Position numbers and translations under genes: made by a program
Shown: piece by piece, positions 35,686-49,314 of the stretch
How positions within the stretch are numbered: the first letter of the stretch is position 1
How the letters are laid out: each line of letters begins with the position of its first letter
Notes under the pieces: generated by a model
The model's database searches: none
What the model saw: the letters and a program-made list of their open reading frames with translations, nothing else
What the model was told of the DNA's origin: nothing
Assembly (NCBI GenBank): GCA_009801015.1
Contig: VHZZ01002978.1
Location: 34,946-97,295, forward strand
Source: Silene noctiflora
Lineage: Eukaryota > Streptophyta > Magnoliopsida > Caryophyllales > Caryophyllaceae
Reading direction: 5' to 3'
Length of the DNA: 62,350 nucleotides

Positions 35686-37566
35686 CAAATTTATGTCTTT
35701 TACAGTTTAGCACAATCTATTTGTCGCCCAATTCAGCCCAAATTGAGTCTTAAATCATCATTACCATGGCTAGTTATTTGGATATCACACTAGCAATCTA
35801 GCATTACCAAAATCTTGGTTTTTTTTTAACTTAATTTCAACTCATTTTAATTTACCTCAATTTCATCTAATTTAGTTCAGCTTAGCTCCTTAGTAGCTCT
35901 TACTTGGGCTTAATTGAATTCATAAATTCATTTCAGCTCAATTTAGTCCTGTTCAATTTAGCTCAGCTTGATTCATTTCAACTTTTTTTCAATCGAAAAA
36001 AACAGAGCGTAAACCAATTTGCTTAAAACAATGAGCAAATAAAGATAAACTCAAGGACTTCCAAGAAAATTGTCCTCAAATGTTGTGCATGTTGTCATGT
36101 TGATGATGATGTTACAAAAGTGAGCATAGTAAAAAGCCATAAAGATCATTTGTTTATGTGTGTATATGTCATATGTGTACATGTTATTTGGAAAAGTAGC
36201 CGATCTTCACATACCATAAATGACAGCTGTACAACAGTAAGTAAAAAAATAAAGTAAAAAAATAAGGACGAAAAGTTGGAGGACACGTGGTGAAAAGTTA
36301 ATGGGAGAGCCACCTGCCGCCTTGGTGGATTAAATAAGAACAAAATTTGCCGATCTGGCCGAACTTAAATATTGACGACCGTATCCAAATTCACTTTTAT
36401 CATTTTTTAATCATATGGTTGATATTTTTTGTTCTTTTTTTATGGTTTTGTATTGCGTAAATAAAAACAAATTCGAAATTCCATTTGTGTGGTATATTAA
36501 TCATTTTCAAGAATCTCTCTCCTTGGAAAAATGAGTGTGTATGTGACTAGATAGCCAACTATTTAGGACCAAATAGGAAATAAAATTCTAATTTTATAGA
36601 CGAAAAAAAAAAAAAAAAAGATACACAAGATTGGTCTCTTAATAACTTATTACTCTCCCAAGTTTTAGTGAATTTGATATATAGTGTATTGAATTTAAAC
36701 ATGTTAATTTTATATTATGGTTTTGTTTGACAATCGTAATAACAATATATTTATTATAATGGATAATTTTAGGAGAATACGGTTAACAGATTTTAGTAGC
36801 AAATTTGACTATTCAAATTATGTTAGCAGATTTTAGTTACATTATTTTCAAGTACAAATTGAATATGTTGTTACATTATGCTGCTATTATATTCAAAAGC
36901 TAAAGATTTCGGCTAATATGTTATTAAACACTATAAATTATTGGATTGATCAGTCAATCTACCATTTAGGCCGAAACCTACTAATTTCATCAAATATACT
37001 CTTTACCAAATAGGGCAAGTATGAACCCCATATAATGCATGCTACATTTTATGAATCTGTTTAACATGGTTCCACATTTCCACCACCGTGTAAAGACCTA
37101 ACCATACAAGTAGTAGGTAAAAAGATTTTGAATTTTTCTACCATTTTTTTCCGGTTAAACTAACATTTCTGAGAGATGGATGTGAACTTCAATATAAATT
37201 TTCACAAAGTATCTACAAAGTGCGGCAAATCAAATCAAAAATGTTATTTGTTTACCTGTTAAAAAAAAATATTAACCTCAAAACCTGTTGTGTTATAGGT
37301 AAGAAATACAATATTGGCTAAATTGGGTCAAAATTAAAATAATATAACAAATACAACTGTTTTTTTTTTTATCTAAACAATGAATTGTGACCCTCGTAAT
37401 TCCAATGTCAGGTCACATGATACCTACACTGGTAAGGTTAAGCAAAAAAAATTCAGTCTTTCTCCTCCCCAAAAAAGTCATTAGGACATTACAACAAAGT
37501 AGATAGATAGGATTATTATTGCTAGCTTATAGATGAAGTTAAGAATGACTCATTTATCACCCCTCC

Positions 37567-37567
<1 letters not shown>

Positions 37568-37600
<33 letters not shown>
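37568..37600 (+). repeat. 33-bp poly(A) tract
   Basis: An uninterrupted A run preceded by CCCCTCCC. No retroelement body or target duplication was recognised, so its origin is unclear. Homopolymers of this length are prone to sequencing error. Confidence 0.8.
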
Positions 37601-37603
<3 letters not shown>

Positions 37604-38000
37604 ATAAATCTACGTGTGACTAGGTAAGAATTAAGATGTTTAAGAATGACATAGTTACGAAATACCTAGGAAATCTCAACTTTAATAATTCGACGTTATG
37701 TACCACGTTAAACCGTTAACCATGTCAAACTATATTGGTTTGATTACTTGCTTTTAATACGGACTAATTTGTTTAGTGTATAAACCGTGGTCCGTTCAGA
37801 CTCTCAGGATTCATACACCCCTTTAATTTATGTTAGTATATAATACTAATAACGATTATGTTCTAATCTGTGTATTATACAACGGTCTTATATAAGGCTA
37901 ACTGTATTTAAATTTTTACTCGTATATAGCAATGAAACAAGTTTCAGTTTGGAAAACCTTAATGTAATGTCTATTTTAGGCAATCATTATTTGCAATTTC

Positions 38001-38541
38001 GGCCCTGTTTGATATTCGGCAAATTAATATTAACAGAAGCAGATTGATCAAGCAGATTATAAATGATAGAATTGGATTGACATGTTTGACTAGTATATTT
38101 CAATTAACAGACTTAGTAGAAATATTTGGTAATTAACAAGTTTAGGTTAATAGATTGTTGTATCTATGGGTGTGTTGAGTAAACATCATATTTGCTGATT
38201 TTTAGAATATTCAAGGGCTTTAGTATGTTTGACCAATCAATATGCTAATTTTAGTGTTTGGTAAAGAGCATACTGAAACATCATATTTGGGGTCAATATG
38301 TTGTTTTACAATATGCCGCGTGCTTACCCAACATATTGGTTATCATATTCTAAAATAAGAAATTTTATTCCATTTTACAAAGAAAAATAGAAAATTGGCA
38401 ATCTACTAATCATAATCTGCCAATTACCAAACATCCAAACTAATTCTGCTAATTATAATATGCTAGTCAAACCTTCTGATAAAATCCGCCATTTATAATT
38501 TGCTTATACTGAAATTAATCTATCGTTTACCAAATATGGCC
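38001..38541. mobile_element. Non-autonomous DNA transposon, hAT-like
   Basis: Left end GGCCCTGTTTGATATTCGGC; the right end read inverted is GGCCATATTTGGTAAACGAT. Both ends run into ATTAAT. The interior is built from related AT-rich words such as CAGATT and AATATGC. No transposase. I could not find a clear 8-bp duplication. A related, decayed stretch seems present at about 36770-37020. Confidence 0.4.
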
Positions 38542-38967
38542 TATGTGTAAATGGTTGACAGATTCATTTTTCACAAACTACTAATGTGAATATGCTGGGG
38601 AATAAGCAGCATATTGGAAAACAGTAGATTAAACTTAAATCTACTGTTTCAATATGCCACTTACCGAACGCTCAAATTACTAGACTGATGACTCAAACAT
38701 GCTAAACGTCTTGAATATACTGAAAATTTATCAATCCATCGTTTATCAAACACTCAATTCGTTTACCATTCCTTCAATTTTTATGTCATACTCAAATTGC
38801 ACATTTCGCAATGGATTACTTGCTCGAGTTTCTTAGTCCCTAAGAAATTTCAATATATCCAATATAAGATGAAGTATCTTTGAGAATAGGATTTCATAGT
38901 TCATACACCAAGATAAGAGTAGACAATTAAACGGTTGTCCAACTTGCATTGTTAATATTATTAATTA

Positions 38968-39111
38968 CACAAATTCTCATATGTAACGGGCATATATAAT
39001 CCGTCAAGAGATGTGAGACAATGAGGTAAGTGAGAGGACAAATGGGAAGGACAAGTGGGGAGGGGCTGTGAGAGGTCTCTTTGAAAAGACCGTCACAAGC
39101 AAGACTCTTTG
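38968..39111. mobile_element. Mutator-like MITE with 9-bp duplication
   Basis: The element runs from CACAAATTCTCATATGTAAC to ...GACTCTTTG and has imperfect inverted ends (left CACAAATTCTCATATGTAAC, inverted right CAAAGAGTCTTGCTTGTGAC). It is flanked by a perfect 9-bp direct repeat TATTAATTA at 38959-38967 and 39112-39120, the mark of Mutator-type insertion. 144 bp, non-coding. Confidence 0.75.
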
Positions 39112-40585
39112 TATTAATTAATTATAATAATCGCCCTACAAATATAGACTATTATGCATTCTGTATCTATGCGATTAATTATTGTGAAGTCGATCATCTA
39201 ATCTACAAATGAAATAGCAAAAAAATAAAAATACAAATGTCTAGGGTTAATTAAAAAAATCAAATAATTGAGAATCTTAAATATTTCAAATAAACCAAGT
39301 GAGTCATATTAGTGACTACCGTTTCCACATGTCTCAATCTTACGTGTGTGCTTACATAAACTTTGATGTTTTTAAGATTTCGAAGCATTATTTTACCTGT
39401 CTTCAATGTTAGTTGGACGAATATGCTAAGAATTATAATGTGATAAGCTTAAATAATAATCTTGATCATGATATACTAAGTATTAATATAAAAAAAGTTG
39501 TTAATTGGTTGAGTAATTATAGTTATATAACCAGAATTATTAGAGTACGTAAACGCGTAAAATCATCACTATAGCTTAATGGATGTTGATGTTGGAGTAG
39601 TTTTCTTTCTAAAATTAGTTCATCTTGTGCAACACTGTTATATGCAACAATAACGTAATTATCCTAGATTCAAGGATGCCTTTAACATGAAATGGGGCCG
39701 ATGTACATACTGAGTTAGTATTGCTAAAATTATCCTCTAAAGGATGACTTCAAACTTCAAATCACGACTACATACATATCAAAAGAGAGAATCTAAATAC
39801 AAATGCAAAATTATGTTAAATATTTTAAATTCACTTGGATAAGTCTCGCCAATGATGGGTTGTGTTGGTTCTCATATCGGGTCCAATAAGTCATGCATAT
39901 AGGCACATTATTATCACTCATAAATTCTGAGGGTTTGACGATTTCATAATTCAATTTTACTTAAGACTGAAACATCAATCTTACCTATATTCTAATCATA
40001 GTTAGTTTTATGAAAATATATTAGTTTGTTCTTTTCCTCAAAAACTTCGCCCGCACCATAATCTGGTTGGCATGTCCTTAGCATTCGTGACTTATTGTTA
40101 CAATACCTTAGTCTTATGCACTAGGCTAAGACCTCTTTTGTATAATTTCATACAACTGTTATTGTAAATCATATGTACTTTACCTTATTTCTCCCAACAA
40201 AATAGCTCTTACACTAACGAAATGTTTAAGTGAAAATAACATCAAAGTATTTTACAATGATTTGTAAAAGACTTACTCTTTCAATTCTAATCCTAACCTT
40301 TAAAATTATACATCTCAAACAAATTTGGACGACGTATAACAAAATCGGATCGTATCGGTTACCTAAAAAAGAGCTACAAGTGGGGGGAGATTGAAGAGCA
40401 CTAAACTTGGCTGCGCCAACCTAGGGCATCTAATACCTTACTCCACGGCATATAACATTACAACTCTTGATTGGGAATAAGATCCTCTTGCGTTGGAGTA
40501 TTACGTTATTATTTGATGTCATTTACGGTATCAATTCAATTTGAGTTGCCTTTATCTACACCTTCTATTTGCAAGTGTCTTAGAG

Positions 40586-40948
40586 TAAGATTATTGGTAG
40601 TCTTGAGACAAGACTTTGATAAGTCTTAAGACTACCAATAATCTACAAAAGTCTTGACAAAGTCTTAAGTTGAGTCTTGAAAATCCAAGACTCAACTTAA
40701 GACTTTAGGTGAGTCTTGACCCCACCATGAGTGGAACGTATCCAATTAATGGATACTATGTGACATTTTTTTTTTGAAAAAAAAAAAAAGTAAGTGAAGT
40801 GGAAAGTAGAAAAGTAGAGTTTGAGACGAGTCTGACGGATAATGTATAAAGTTTGAGTTAAGTCTGAACAATAAAGAAATAATAAAAGTTAGTGTAAAGC
40901 TGATGTGATAGAGTCTTAAAACTTTGGAGAGTCTGACGGATAATCTTA
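40586..40948 (+). mobile_element. MITE, AGTCTTAAG family copy A
   Basis: The ends TAAGATTATTGGTAGTC and, inverted, TAAGATTATCCGTCAGAC mark a 363-bp element with sub-terminal hairpins made of AAGTCTTAAG / CTTAAGACTT words. A copy in the opposite orientation lies at 59047-59423 and matches through its length. The flanks could be a TA duplication. No coding capacity. Confidence 0.75.
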
Positions 40949-42999
40949 CCTTTAAGTCCCCTCAACGATTATTCTCCTTCCCATTTTCCTGGTTGCCTTT
41001 TGCTTCATCCAATCTCCACTTTTTTTAAGACTCGGTTTATTACCGATTATTATCTAAGACAAAATGTTAGAACAAATATTATACACCTCATTATATGAGG
41101 TTTACAAGATCTCTAGTTATCTAGTACACCACCTTGAAGATGAATAAATAAATCGATAGCTAAAGCTTAAAAGTGTTTTAAAAACAACCACAATTAAAAA
41201 AATTATGATTTTATTTATTCGATTTTCATAAAAATAATATAAAAATGTCATTTGATTAAGGGTCGATTAACCTCAAATATTCTTCCTTTTAGTTTTCCAA
41301 ATCTTTGTTTGCATCAGGTTAGTGTTAAACATCTCTATTTTAGGGCATCAAAAATAAATCTATTGATTTAGATTTATGATTATATATATATGGTTTATAT
41401 TAAAGGTATGCATAATTAAAGTTATTAAAGTTAATTAGCATCAAATATTTATCAAACCCTTCCTGGCTTCAACGTCCATGTCTTAAGGTTATTTAAATTC
41501 TGACGACAATGGATAATCAGCTACAAAAAATTAGAATAAATAGGTTAAAGATATGATTATTCCTTAAACCACTAAAGAAAAGACTTGCTCGATAATATTC
41601 TACGTTTGTGGCTAAAATCATAAACACTTATTATTATCGAACTTTTTACTTACAATAATATGGCTAAAAGGTTATTCTTCAATTTAGGCCTAACTCATCA
41701 ACTCTTGGATTTGTTTTTTTTTTTTTTCTAGCCACAAAGTTAAATGTCCACATACACATTATGTTTTTCCATGCAACATCTCCATATTATAATTAGTTAA
41801 AAGGTTTACGAGTATGATAATGACCGTGTTAAGACCAATCAATCTATAGTCTATTGATATACAAGTATAAATAATTCAGAGAGTATATACAGATTATATG
41901 AAGAATATAAAATGTCCAAAGAAAACACTACATGTCTCAAAATATGAAAAAAAAAAAAAATTTAGGCACATTATTAATTTACGTACCACATCACCATACA
42001 TCCTCGAATTAGCGGATGGTTTATTACATGTAACTTACTTACAAATTTTTTTTTATTTAGATTTTACTTAGTTAGTTATAATACAGTAATTGTTAATTTT
42101 AAAACTTTGATTGATCAATCCGTCAAGGTACATGTAACTATATATGTAAGATGATATGATATACTCGTAAAAAATAACAATACTAAAAATTTAGGGAAGG
42201 TTGATTTTTTTATTAGGACTAGTCGTATATATAATGCATGTATCTCTTTATCTTCCAATTATTAGTATATTGTCTTTAGGCTCTTAGATTATCTCAATTA
42301 ACAATTTGTCACATATTCGACGATCCTCCCATAGCCAATGTCCAATTGGTACCTAATGCAATACATTGATTGGAATGAAAAACAACAAAATTATTAACTC
42401 AACTTGGATATGTATGCATGCATGTAGGCCATGTTGAATTGAGATAAGCTATCATACTACTCCTGCGTACCACTTCTCTTATACAATTCCAAACCCACTG
42501 ATCACACCTTATCTTTTCGGGTTAACCATCTAAATTTATAGTCTATTTACTATCTAGTGCCGGAGAAGACCACCGGTTGGACGGTAGGCGGCCGAGGTAT
42601 TTTTACGGCGTCAAGTCTTCAGATCAGATATCACATGTTTCAAAGTTCAAACCCTTACATTATAAAGTCCATGTTAAAATAAAATTTATCTGAAAAATTT
42701 GATCATAATAACTTATTAGTGATAATTTTTTAAATTCATTTAAAATACCCTGTTCACATAATTTAGATACACAACTACTTCAACTAGTTATTTTAAATTC
42801 ATTTAAAATACCCGGTTACTGTCTAAAATTACTGCATTTATTTACTAAAGAAGCTGAATTGATCTAAGTGACGATAGTCACATGTCAGGCATGCATGTTT
42901 TTTTTCCTCCGAGTTACTTGGATCGAGGTTATGAGTTTCACCTGTCCAGATTACTTCAACAAAATTAAGATAGCTGATAGTTGATACGTCTGCATGTTA

Positions 43000-43083
43000 T
43001 GCATGCATGTATATGCATGAATTCATTGTGCATGTATATGTTGTAGCCTAGGTATGTGTGTATGTATGTATGTATGGTATGTT
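43000..43083. repeat. CATGCATG cluster and (TGTA)n microsatellite
   Basis: Overlapping ATGCATGCATG and GTATATGCATG words near 43000-43045 are followed by a TGTA-type repeat at about 43056-43083. CATGCA is the RY element of seed genes, but here it may be only simple sequence. Confidence 0.5.
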
Positions 43084-43464
43084 TATGATACATGATTAAG
43101 ATAAAGAGAGGGAGGAAAGAGACAAAAGAAGAGGCCAACAACCCACGTGGCGAGTCATTGTCAAGGATCAATAATTGGCGAATCGCGGGAAACACGAGTC
43201 AGCGTAGTGATAAACTGTTTAAAAGCGACAACTACTGTGGAACCCATCACATATATATTGACATGTTGACATGCACCACATCTTTTGTATGCTTTTGTTC
43301 ACACATCCCTTTTTCCGAGCTCCATGCCCTTGCTAACCATGACTACGGTAAGTCTCCCTTATGACGGACTAAATATCATCCATATTCGTAAATAAGATAA
43401 TATCAAAAGTTTAGGAAATTAAGATGGCTATTATTTATCTATTCAAGTGAATTTTATTTAACTG

Positions 43465-43516
43465 TTACAAACTTGTGCGGGATATTACCCGTCACAAATG
43501 AGAATTTGTGCCATGT
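43465..43516. mobile_element. Small remnant of the CACAAATTCTCAT MITE family
   Basis: ACAAACTTGTGCGGGATATTACCCGTCACAAATGAGAATTTGTG is arranged as an inverted pair and shares the right end ATGAGAATTTGTG with the elements near 48.7 kb and 61.6 kb. The interior is almost gone. Confidence 0.5.
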
Positions 43517-44741
43517 GTATATTTACGATCCAAGTTTATTATGCAATGCAATTCTAGCATTAATTATTATTGGTAGGAGAAATTCAATGTAGTTAATTTA
43601 TTGGTGAATGATGGATATATGTAGTGAAATTGTGGACAATTGATGAGGAGTTAGTCCATGTCACAATTGCCAATCATAAATGACTCAAAAAAAAAGCAAA
43701 GACTTGGCAAACGAGTTAGCTGGACGAGTGTGAGTTTGGTCGGTTTAGGTGCAAGTCATTTGCAGGAATTCGGTTCATTTGGGGTCGGGTTGAGTTCAGG
43801 TCAATTTCAGGTCTTATTATTAAGTTATTTAAGGATAGTTGTCAAGGTGCAACAATAAATATTCAGAGACATACTAGACCGAATCAATTTTGTCAGGTCT
43901 AGTTAAGACTCTAATTCCCTTAGGTCACATTTTCCTTATATAATCCATGAATGACCTAGAACAATCCAGACGATACTGATAGATAATTCTTCTTTCGGGT
44001 CATTTTCCGAGCGCGGCCAAATCGGCCCCGAAATGGCTTGTTGCTGCCCTATGAAGGAAGCAGCTAACTACTCTGGACCCAGATTGCTTATAGGATACGT
44101 TACTTAGTAAACATGTGTATTTGTGAAGAATTAGGCAAAGGATGGAGTTAGTTAGGAACATTAAGATGTTGGACAAAGTTGTTGATCGGACATATAGTAG
44201 TAATAACAATGTCACAGGTGTAACTAAAGGACATTATATTGCTACCTCCTTAATTTTTGTTGACTATGTTGGATCAATTAAGAAATTATGTGTACTCTTG
44301 GACCCTCAACTGTCTATTCATAATTTATGTAATTGTTCAAATATATATTATTGTAGATGATTCTAGGTTTAACATAATTAGATGAATAATAATCTCAATT
44401 ATTGGGTGTTAAATCGTAAACGTTCTAGTCGATGGCTTAGAGAGCAGGCGAGCAGCTTTACCCTCCGTGTGAATGGCCGAGTTTTAAGACTCCACAACTT
44501 TTTGTACCGTAACATAGACAGCGTTGGAGTATATAAAATTTACAATACTGATAAAACTTTTTGTTGTTATATAAACGATTTTAAAACCGTACCCTACTAA
44601 TATTCGTTGATGATTCTCAAATTGACAATATTACCCCACTCGAAAAAGTACTAAGTAGCTCTTATGGGAATTTCGGTATACTAGAAATCAATAATTTGTA
44701 TCTTCTGAGTTTTTCGGTATACTAGAAATTAATAATTTGTA

Positions 44742-44914
44742 CTCACTCCGTCCCGGTCATTTGCTGTCCTTCCTATTTTAGGATTGCATTTGATGAGTAA
44801 TTTGATCTTTCACATTCAATTTTAGTCCATTTCTCATCTTATGATCAGTTCCCTCCTTTTTCCTTGGTCTTTGTGCCAAAACCAAAGGACAACAAATGAA
44901 CGGGACGAATGGAG
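44742..44914. mobile_element. Stowaway MITE
   Basis: Flanked by TA on both sides (44740-44741 and 44915-44916). Left end CTCACTCCGTCCCGGTCATT; the right end inverted is CTCCATTCGTCCCGTTCATT. The inverted ends are about 28 bp and continue into TTGCTGTCC / TTGTTGTCC. 173 bp. The CTCC..CGTCC ends, TA target and size are diagnostic of Stowaway. Confidence 0.88.
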
Positions 44915-46818
44915 TATTTAGGATAGCGAGTGTTGCCTCTTGCTACTAAGTATGTACTAAAGTAGCTCTCCCCCGCCTGTACCCCGTCTCCGGCCCCTCT
45001 TTTTATATAATTCGAGTTTTTCATGTTCATGCACCCATAGGAAGCACATTCACTCAATTATATATCAATCACTTGCTAGGGATATTATTATATAAAATTT
45101 TCGAGGATTGTATTTTTGATGAAGTTTGTAATAAGGTGATCAAAACGGAAATCCTAATCTTTGCTTTATATAGGTATCGGATTTGGTCGGCAGTCGGCAC
45201 AATAATTGATAGCTTGGTACCGTTGCCTACAAAGGTGGGCATACATGCATGATTAATACTCCGTATATTTTGACGAAAATTACGCGTGGTTTACTTTTAA
45301 GAGCATGCATAAAACGCATTACAAGTTCTTAAGGTTCATTTGCTCTAAATTCAAGAGTTCTTAAGCCTATATATGACACTACAATAACAACACGGATTAC
45401 CGTCTAATAAAAACAGTCGATAAAGTTAGAGATAGGTCGATAAATATAATCTTACATGAAGTGTATGTACACTCTACAATAATCGTTTCAGAAGACTAGA
45501 AATGTTATAGTGTATTCCAGTAAATTGCGAGTATTTATTAGTTTATTTCATCATATTTTAAAATTAAAAAACAACAAAACCTTGGACGCTACTCCATTAA
45601 TGATAGATGTAAGTTACATTGTTATACATTGCTCAAACTAAGAATTTTATGACATTGCACGAGCTTCACAAGTCACAACGACCCGCCCGCATACATGGTC
45701 TTTTAAGTATTACGGCTTTTCTATCATGTGTTCACTGAGCATATAGTAAGTATTATAAGCATGGTTAATGGTCTTGCTCGACCTTTACGGAGTATAATAG
45801 AAAATCGCTATTAATGTAAAGTTTAACAAATTGCGATGAATAATTCATTGGGACAAATTGAGTAATGTTTATCTCTCGTAAGTACTCTGATTGCATTTTA
45901 TGCATTATATAATTTTGAGATATATTGACAAGTAGTATTAGATTTATCTTACCTTCTCCTTAAGTAATTTTAGGTTACGAAGGTTCTATTGTGTAATTTC
46001 ACACACACAAAAAAAAGTAACTATTTTATACTCCTAGATATAGTCCTACTAAATAAAATGTCCGTACTCAATTAACAACTTTTTAATATAAAGTAATCGC
46101 TATTCGCATATTTATCATAAAATCGTCACGTTGAGTCGTCGTACATGCAGTGGCGGATAGAGGGGGCACTCACCTCCTTAGCCGTTGAATTTTTCGAAGC
46201 TTTTCGTTGAATTTTTAAAATTTTTTTTTGAGTATATCTTATATTATAAACTCCCGTTTCAAACTTAAATCATAACTCCGCCACTAATACATGGCGACAG
46301 TCGTCATAGAATAGAGTTCGTGCTTCTCTTCTCTTCCAAATATTTTATGCGAATTCAGAACCGAAGGTTAACTAGATTAGTTACTTTGTCTTTGTTTTAT
46401 TACTTAGATTAGACTAGACTACACCCAACCACAGTATCTTGTAACCTATAGCATTGCATGCATGTGGTATACATAATCCGATCCAATGTTGCGCCTCTTC
46501 CAATTTTGTCCGTTTTCACATCGATTATCGAGCCACAAAAAATAGAAGTGGCTAGACTAGCTAGTAGATAAAAAGATGGGTAGTGCATACATGCGTCTAC
46601 ATACCACAACTAACCATACTCCTCAGTTCTGCCCTATAGCGATAACGTAACATGGAACATGTAACATGTAACATGCAACATGCACAAAGAGTTGATGATA
46701 TAATCATATAAGGATGACAAAATCAATTCAACTACTTACACCTTTACATGTGCGATTCAGATATTGTCCGATGTTGTTTTGCAAACTGTTCAAAATTATT
46801 ATACGATTCATCGATTCT

Positions 46819-47240
46819 GTACCTAACTGATAGATATTATCGACTTCTTCACTTATTGGAGTTTGTAATTTTGTAAAAGAACTTAAAAACTCTTTTACAA
46901 GCTCTGTAATTGTGTACTTATAGACATTATCGGGTTCTTTACTTGTTTATCGAGTTTTTAAACTCTTTGATATAGTTCTCGTTAGTTACGGAGTAATAAT
47001 ATTCTAGAGTTCGTAACTTTGTAAACGCTAAGATTTCAAAAACTTTTTTACTTGTGTACCTAACTGATAGATATTATCGAGTTCTTTACTTGTTTATCGA
47101 GTTTTTAATCTCTTTGATAAAGTTTCTAATTAGTTACGGAGTAATACTCTAGAGTTTGTAATTTTGTAAAAGATCTCAAAAACCCTTTTACGAGTTCTTT
47201 ATTTGTGTACCTAACTAATAGACATTATCGTGTTCTAAAT
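46819..47240. repeat. Diverged tandem repeat of about 145 bp
   Basis: The phrase GTACCTAACTGATAGATATTATCGA, or close variants, occurs at 46819, 46913, 47056 and 47207. Between them GAGTTCTTTACTTG, TTATCGAGTTTTTAA, TTAGTTACGGAGTAAT and TTTGTAATTTTGTAAAAGA follow in the same order. Unit lengths are 94 (shortened), 143 and 151 bp. Confidence 0.75.
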
Positions 47241-48560
47241 TTCCTACAACTAACTGTAATTTTTTTTTTTTTTTTTTAAGATAAATATATTTGATAGATG
47301 AGATAAAATAGAATGTTCAGGAACTTGCAAAATTAGTTTCTTATTTATTCAAGTGGGAGCTATTAATTTGACCTGTTCTAATCTTAAGACGAATATATTC
47401 GTTTTAATAGAGTTAGAGATTAACCGTAATGACAAATTCTTAGATCCTTTCCAAAAGATGAAGTAGTGAAAGATAAAGTAAATTGGAACATACAAATTAA
47501 AGACACTTACGTCAATTCAATCATCGTGATTTAAACTTCCGTTATTAGAATCACGTTCTGATAAGTATACCAATTAAATTTGTAGATGTTAATTTTGTCA
47601 TAATCAATTATGAATGAATGAAATGTGACATGACAACCATAAGAACAACAACTTACAACCTCAAATATATGATCATTAACAAAATTCTTGTATTCTTCCA
47701 AAATATGGGAGAATATTGATGGTACCAACTTAACAATGTGAACAATTCCAACTAGGATGGCTCAATAGCAACAAGAGTGACATGTTACCCACACAATCTC
47801 TATAATTAATGGCATCCCAATAGACCCTCTAACCTATAGCAAGTTTAAGCTACCTTAGGAGTATTTATATGCACATTCTTTCATTTTAAGGTATCATTCC
47901 TTAGCTATCATTTTTTGTTTGCATTACTTATACAACCAATGTGATGAGGTTATCCATTACTTGTAGTTGATTGTATGTGTCTAAGTACTCAAGTTGTTTC
48001 CAAGCATTAAGATGTGCACATAGAGACAAATTGATAATGCATGTATATTGATAAGTTGACATGATGTTTTCGAGGCCCTGTCACTACGAGTCATATCCTA
48101 TTTTAACTTATTTAAACAATAGAAGTCCTAAATATATAGGTTGAAATTTTGATTTTAATTAGATTTATCCTATTTGGTTCCAATTCTCCGTCACTAAAAA
48201 TTTATTATAATTACTGTTATCTAAACTTTAAATAGTGATTTCGTCACTAATTTTACACTTATTTACATATGTTGTTTTTCTCTCCTTCCTCCTTGCCTTT
48301 GTACCAACAGATACACCCGATAATGGGTCATTTTCATTACTTTTTCTCTCTATTTTCTTACAATTAATCATTAAATTGTTTTAGAGTAAAATCTAGATCA
48401 TTTAGAGAAAATGATAGGAAATAAAGGGGTAGAAAATGAAAAAGGATTTAATTGGATAAACTCTAATGATGAGGTGATTGCAATCAAGTGTGGGATAAAG
48501 ATTAGTAAATCTCAGCAACTAGTTACACGTCATCGTTTATTTTTGCTATTTGTGTTCGAA

Positions 48561-48707
48561 CAGTCCGTCTTGCTTGTGACGGGTGTGAACACGTCACAAG
48601 CCTATAACGTTAGATAAAGAGGCACTCTCACTTGCCTCTCCCACTTGCAAGCTTGTCTCCTGTCACAAGTTTGTGACGCGTTCATACCCGTCACAAATGA
48701 GATGAGA
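48561..48707. mobile_element. Mutator-like MITE, same family as at 38968
   Basis: Begins CAGTCCGTCTTGCTTGTGAC and ends ...CCCGTCACAAATGAGATGAG next to AATTTGTG. A 13-bp direct repeat ATTTGTGTTCGAA flanks it at 48548-48560 and 48708-48720. It contains the target duplication and possibly part of the element end, so the exact ends are uncertain by a few bases. Confidence 0.65.
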
Positions 48708-49314
48708 ATTTGTGTTCGAATTGTTGTGACCAGTTATAGTACAATGTATTTGTCCTTAATCAGTCACATTAGTGTTGTCATTCCTAATTATTTTCCATTG
48801 CCATGATTCAAGTATGGTTATCAACTTTAAGTTAAGGTCTCTCAAATTTCAATGTTTGGTTAACTTCATGCCACCACATTTTTATAAAGTTCAATTTATG
48901 TCAGTCGCCAAGAAAAAAAAATCCGACTTACGATGAGGCGGAGTTAAATTGACTCGGTTGTAATAAGATTCATCAAATCATCATAGTTTGACAGAAGAAA
49001 AGGACCTACCCGACTCTCCGAGCCGAAAGTAACTGAACTTATAGAGCTTAAACTGAACAGAACATATTTGAAATGATTCTGGTTTTTATTTTTAAGTACA
49101 AAAGACATTAGTTACAATTACCCAACATTTAACTGAAGCCATTAATTACAATTAAGCAGCAGCTTAATAGAGAGCCGCCATGGGAATTGAACAAGAAAAT
49201 GTAAAATAATGGAAGTGATGACAACATACATGAGCTAAACCGAGCCCAAAATGGAAGGACTAGTGCGTAAACATACTTGAAATGACTTGACCCGAATTGA
49301 CCCATTTGGTGGGT

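Larger units (their letters stand above)
34457..49314. other. 15-kb gene-free region
   Basis: I find no ORF here that shows a protein family, codon bias or splice structure of a gene. Short ORFs (43092-43364, 44142-44600, 48411-48617 and others) fall in simple or MITE sequence. The region is strongly AT-rich and holds the MITEs, tandem repeats and homopolymer tracts listed separately. Regulatory sequence or non-coding RNA cannot be excluded. Confidence 0.6.
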
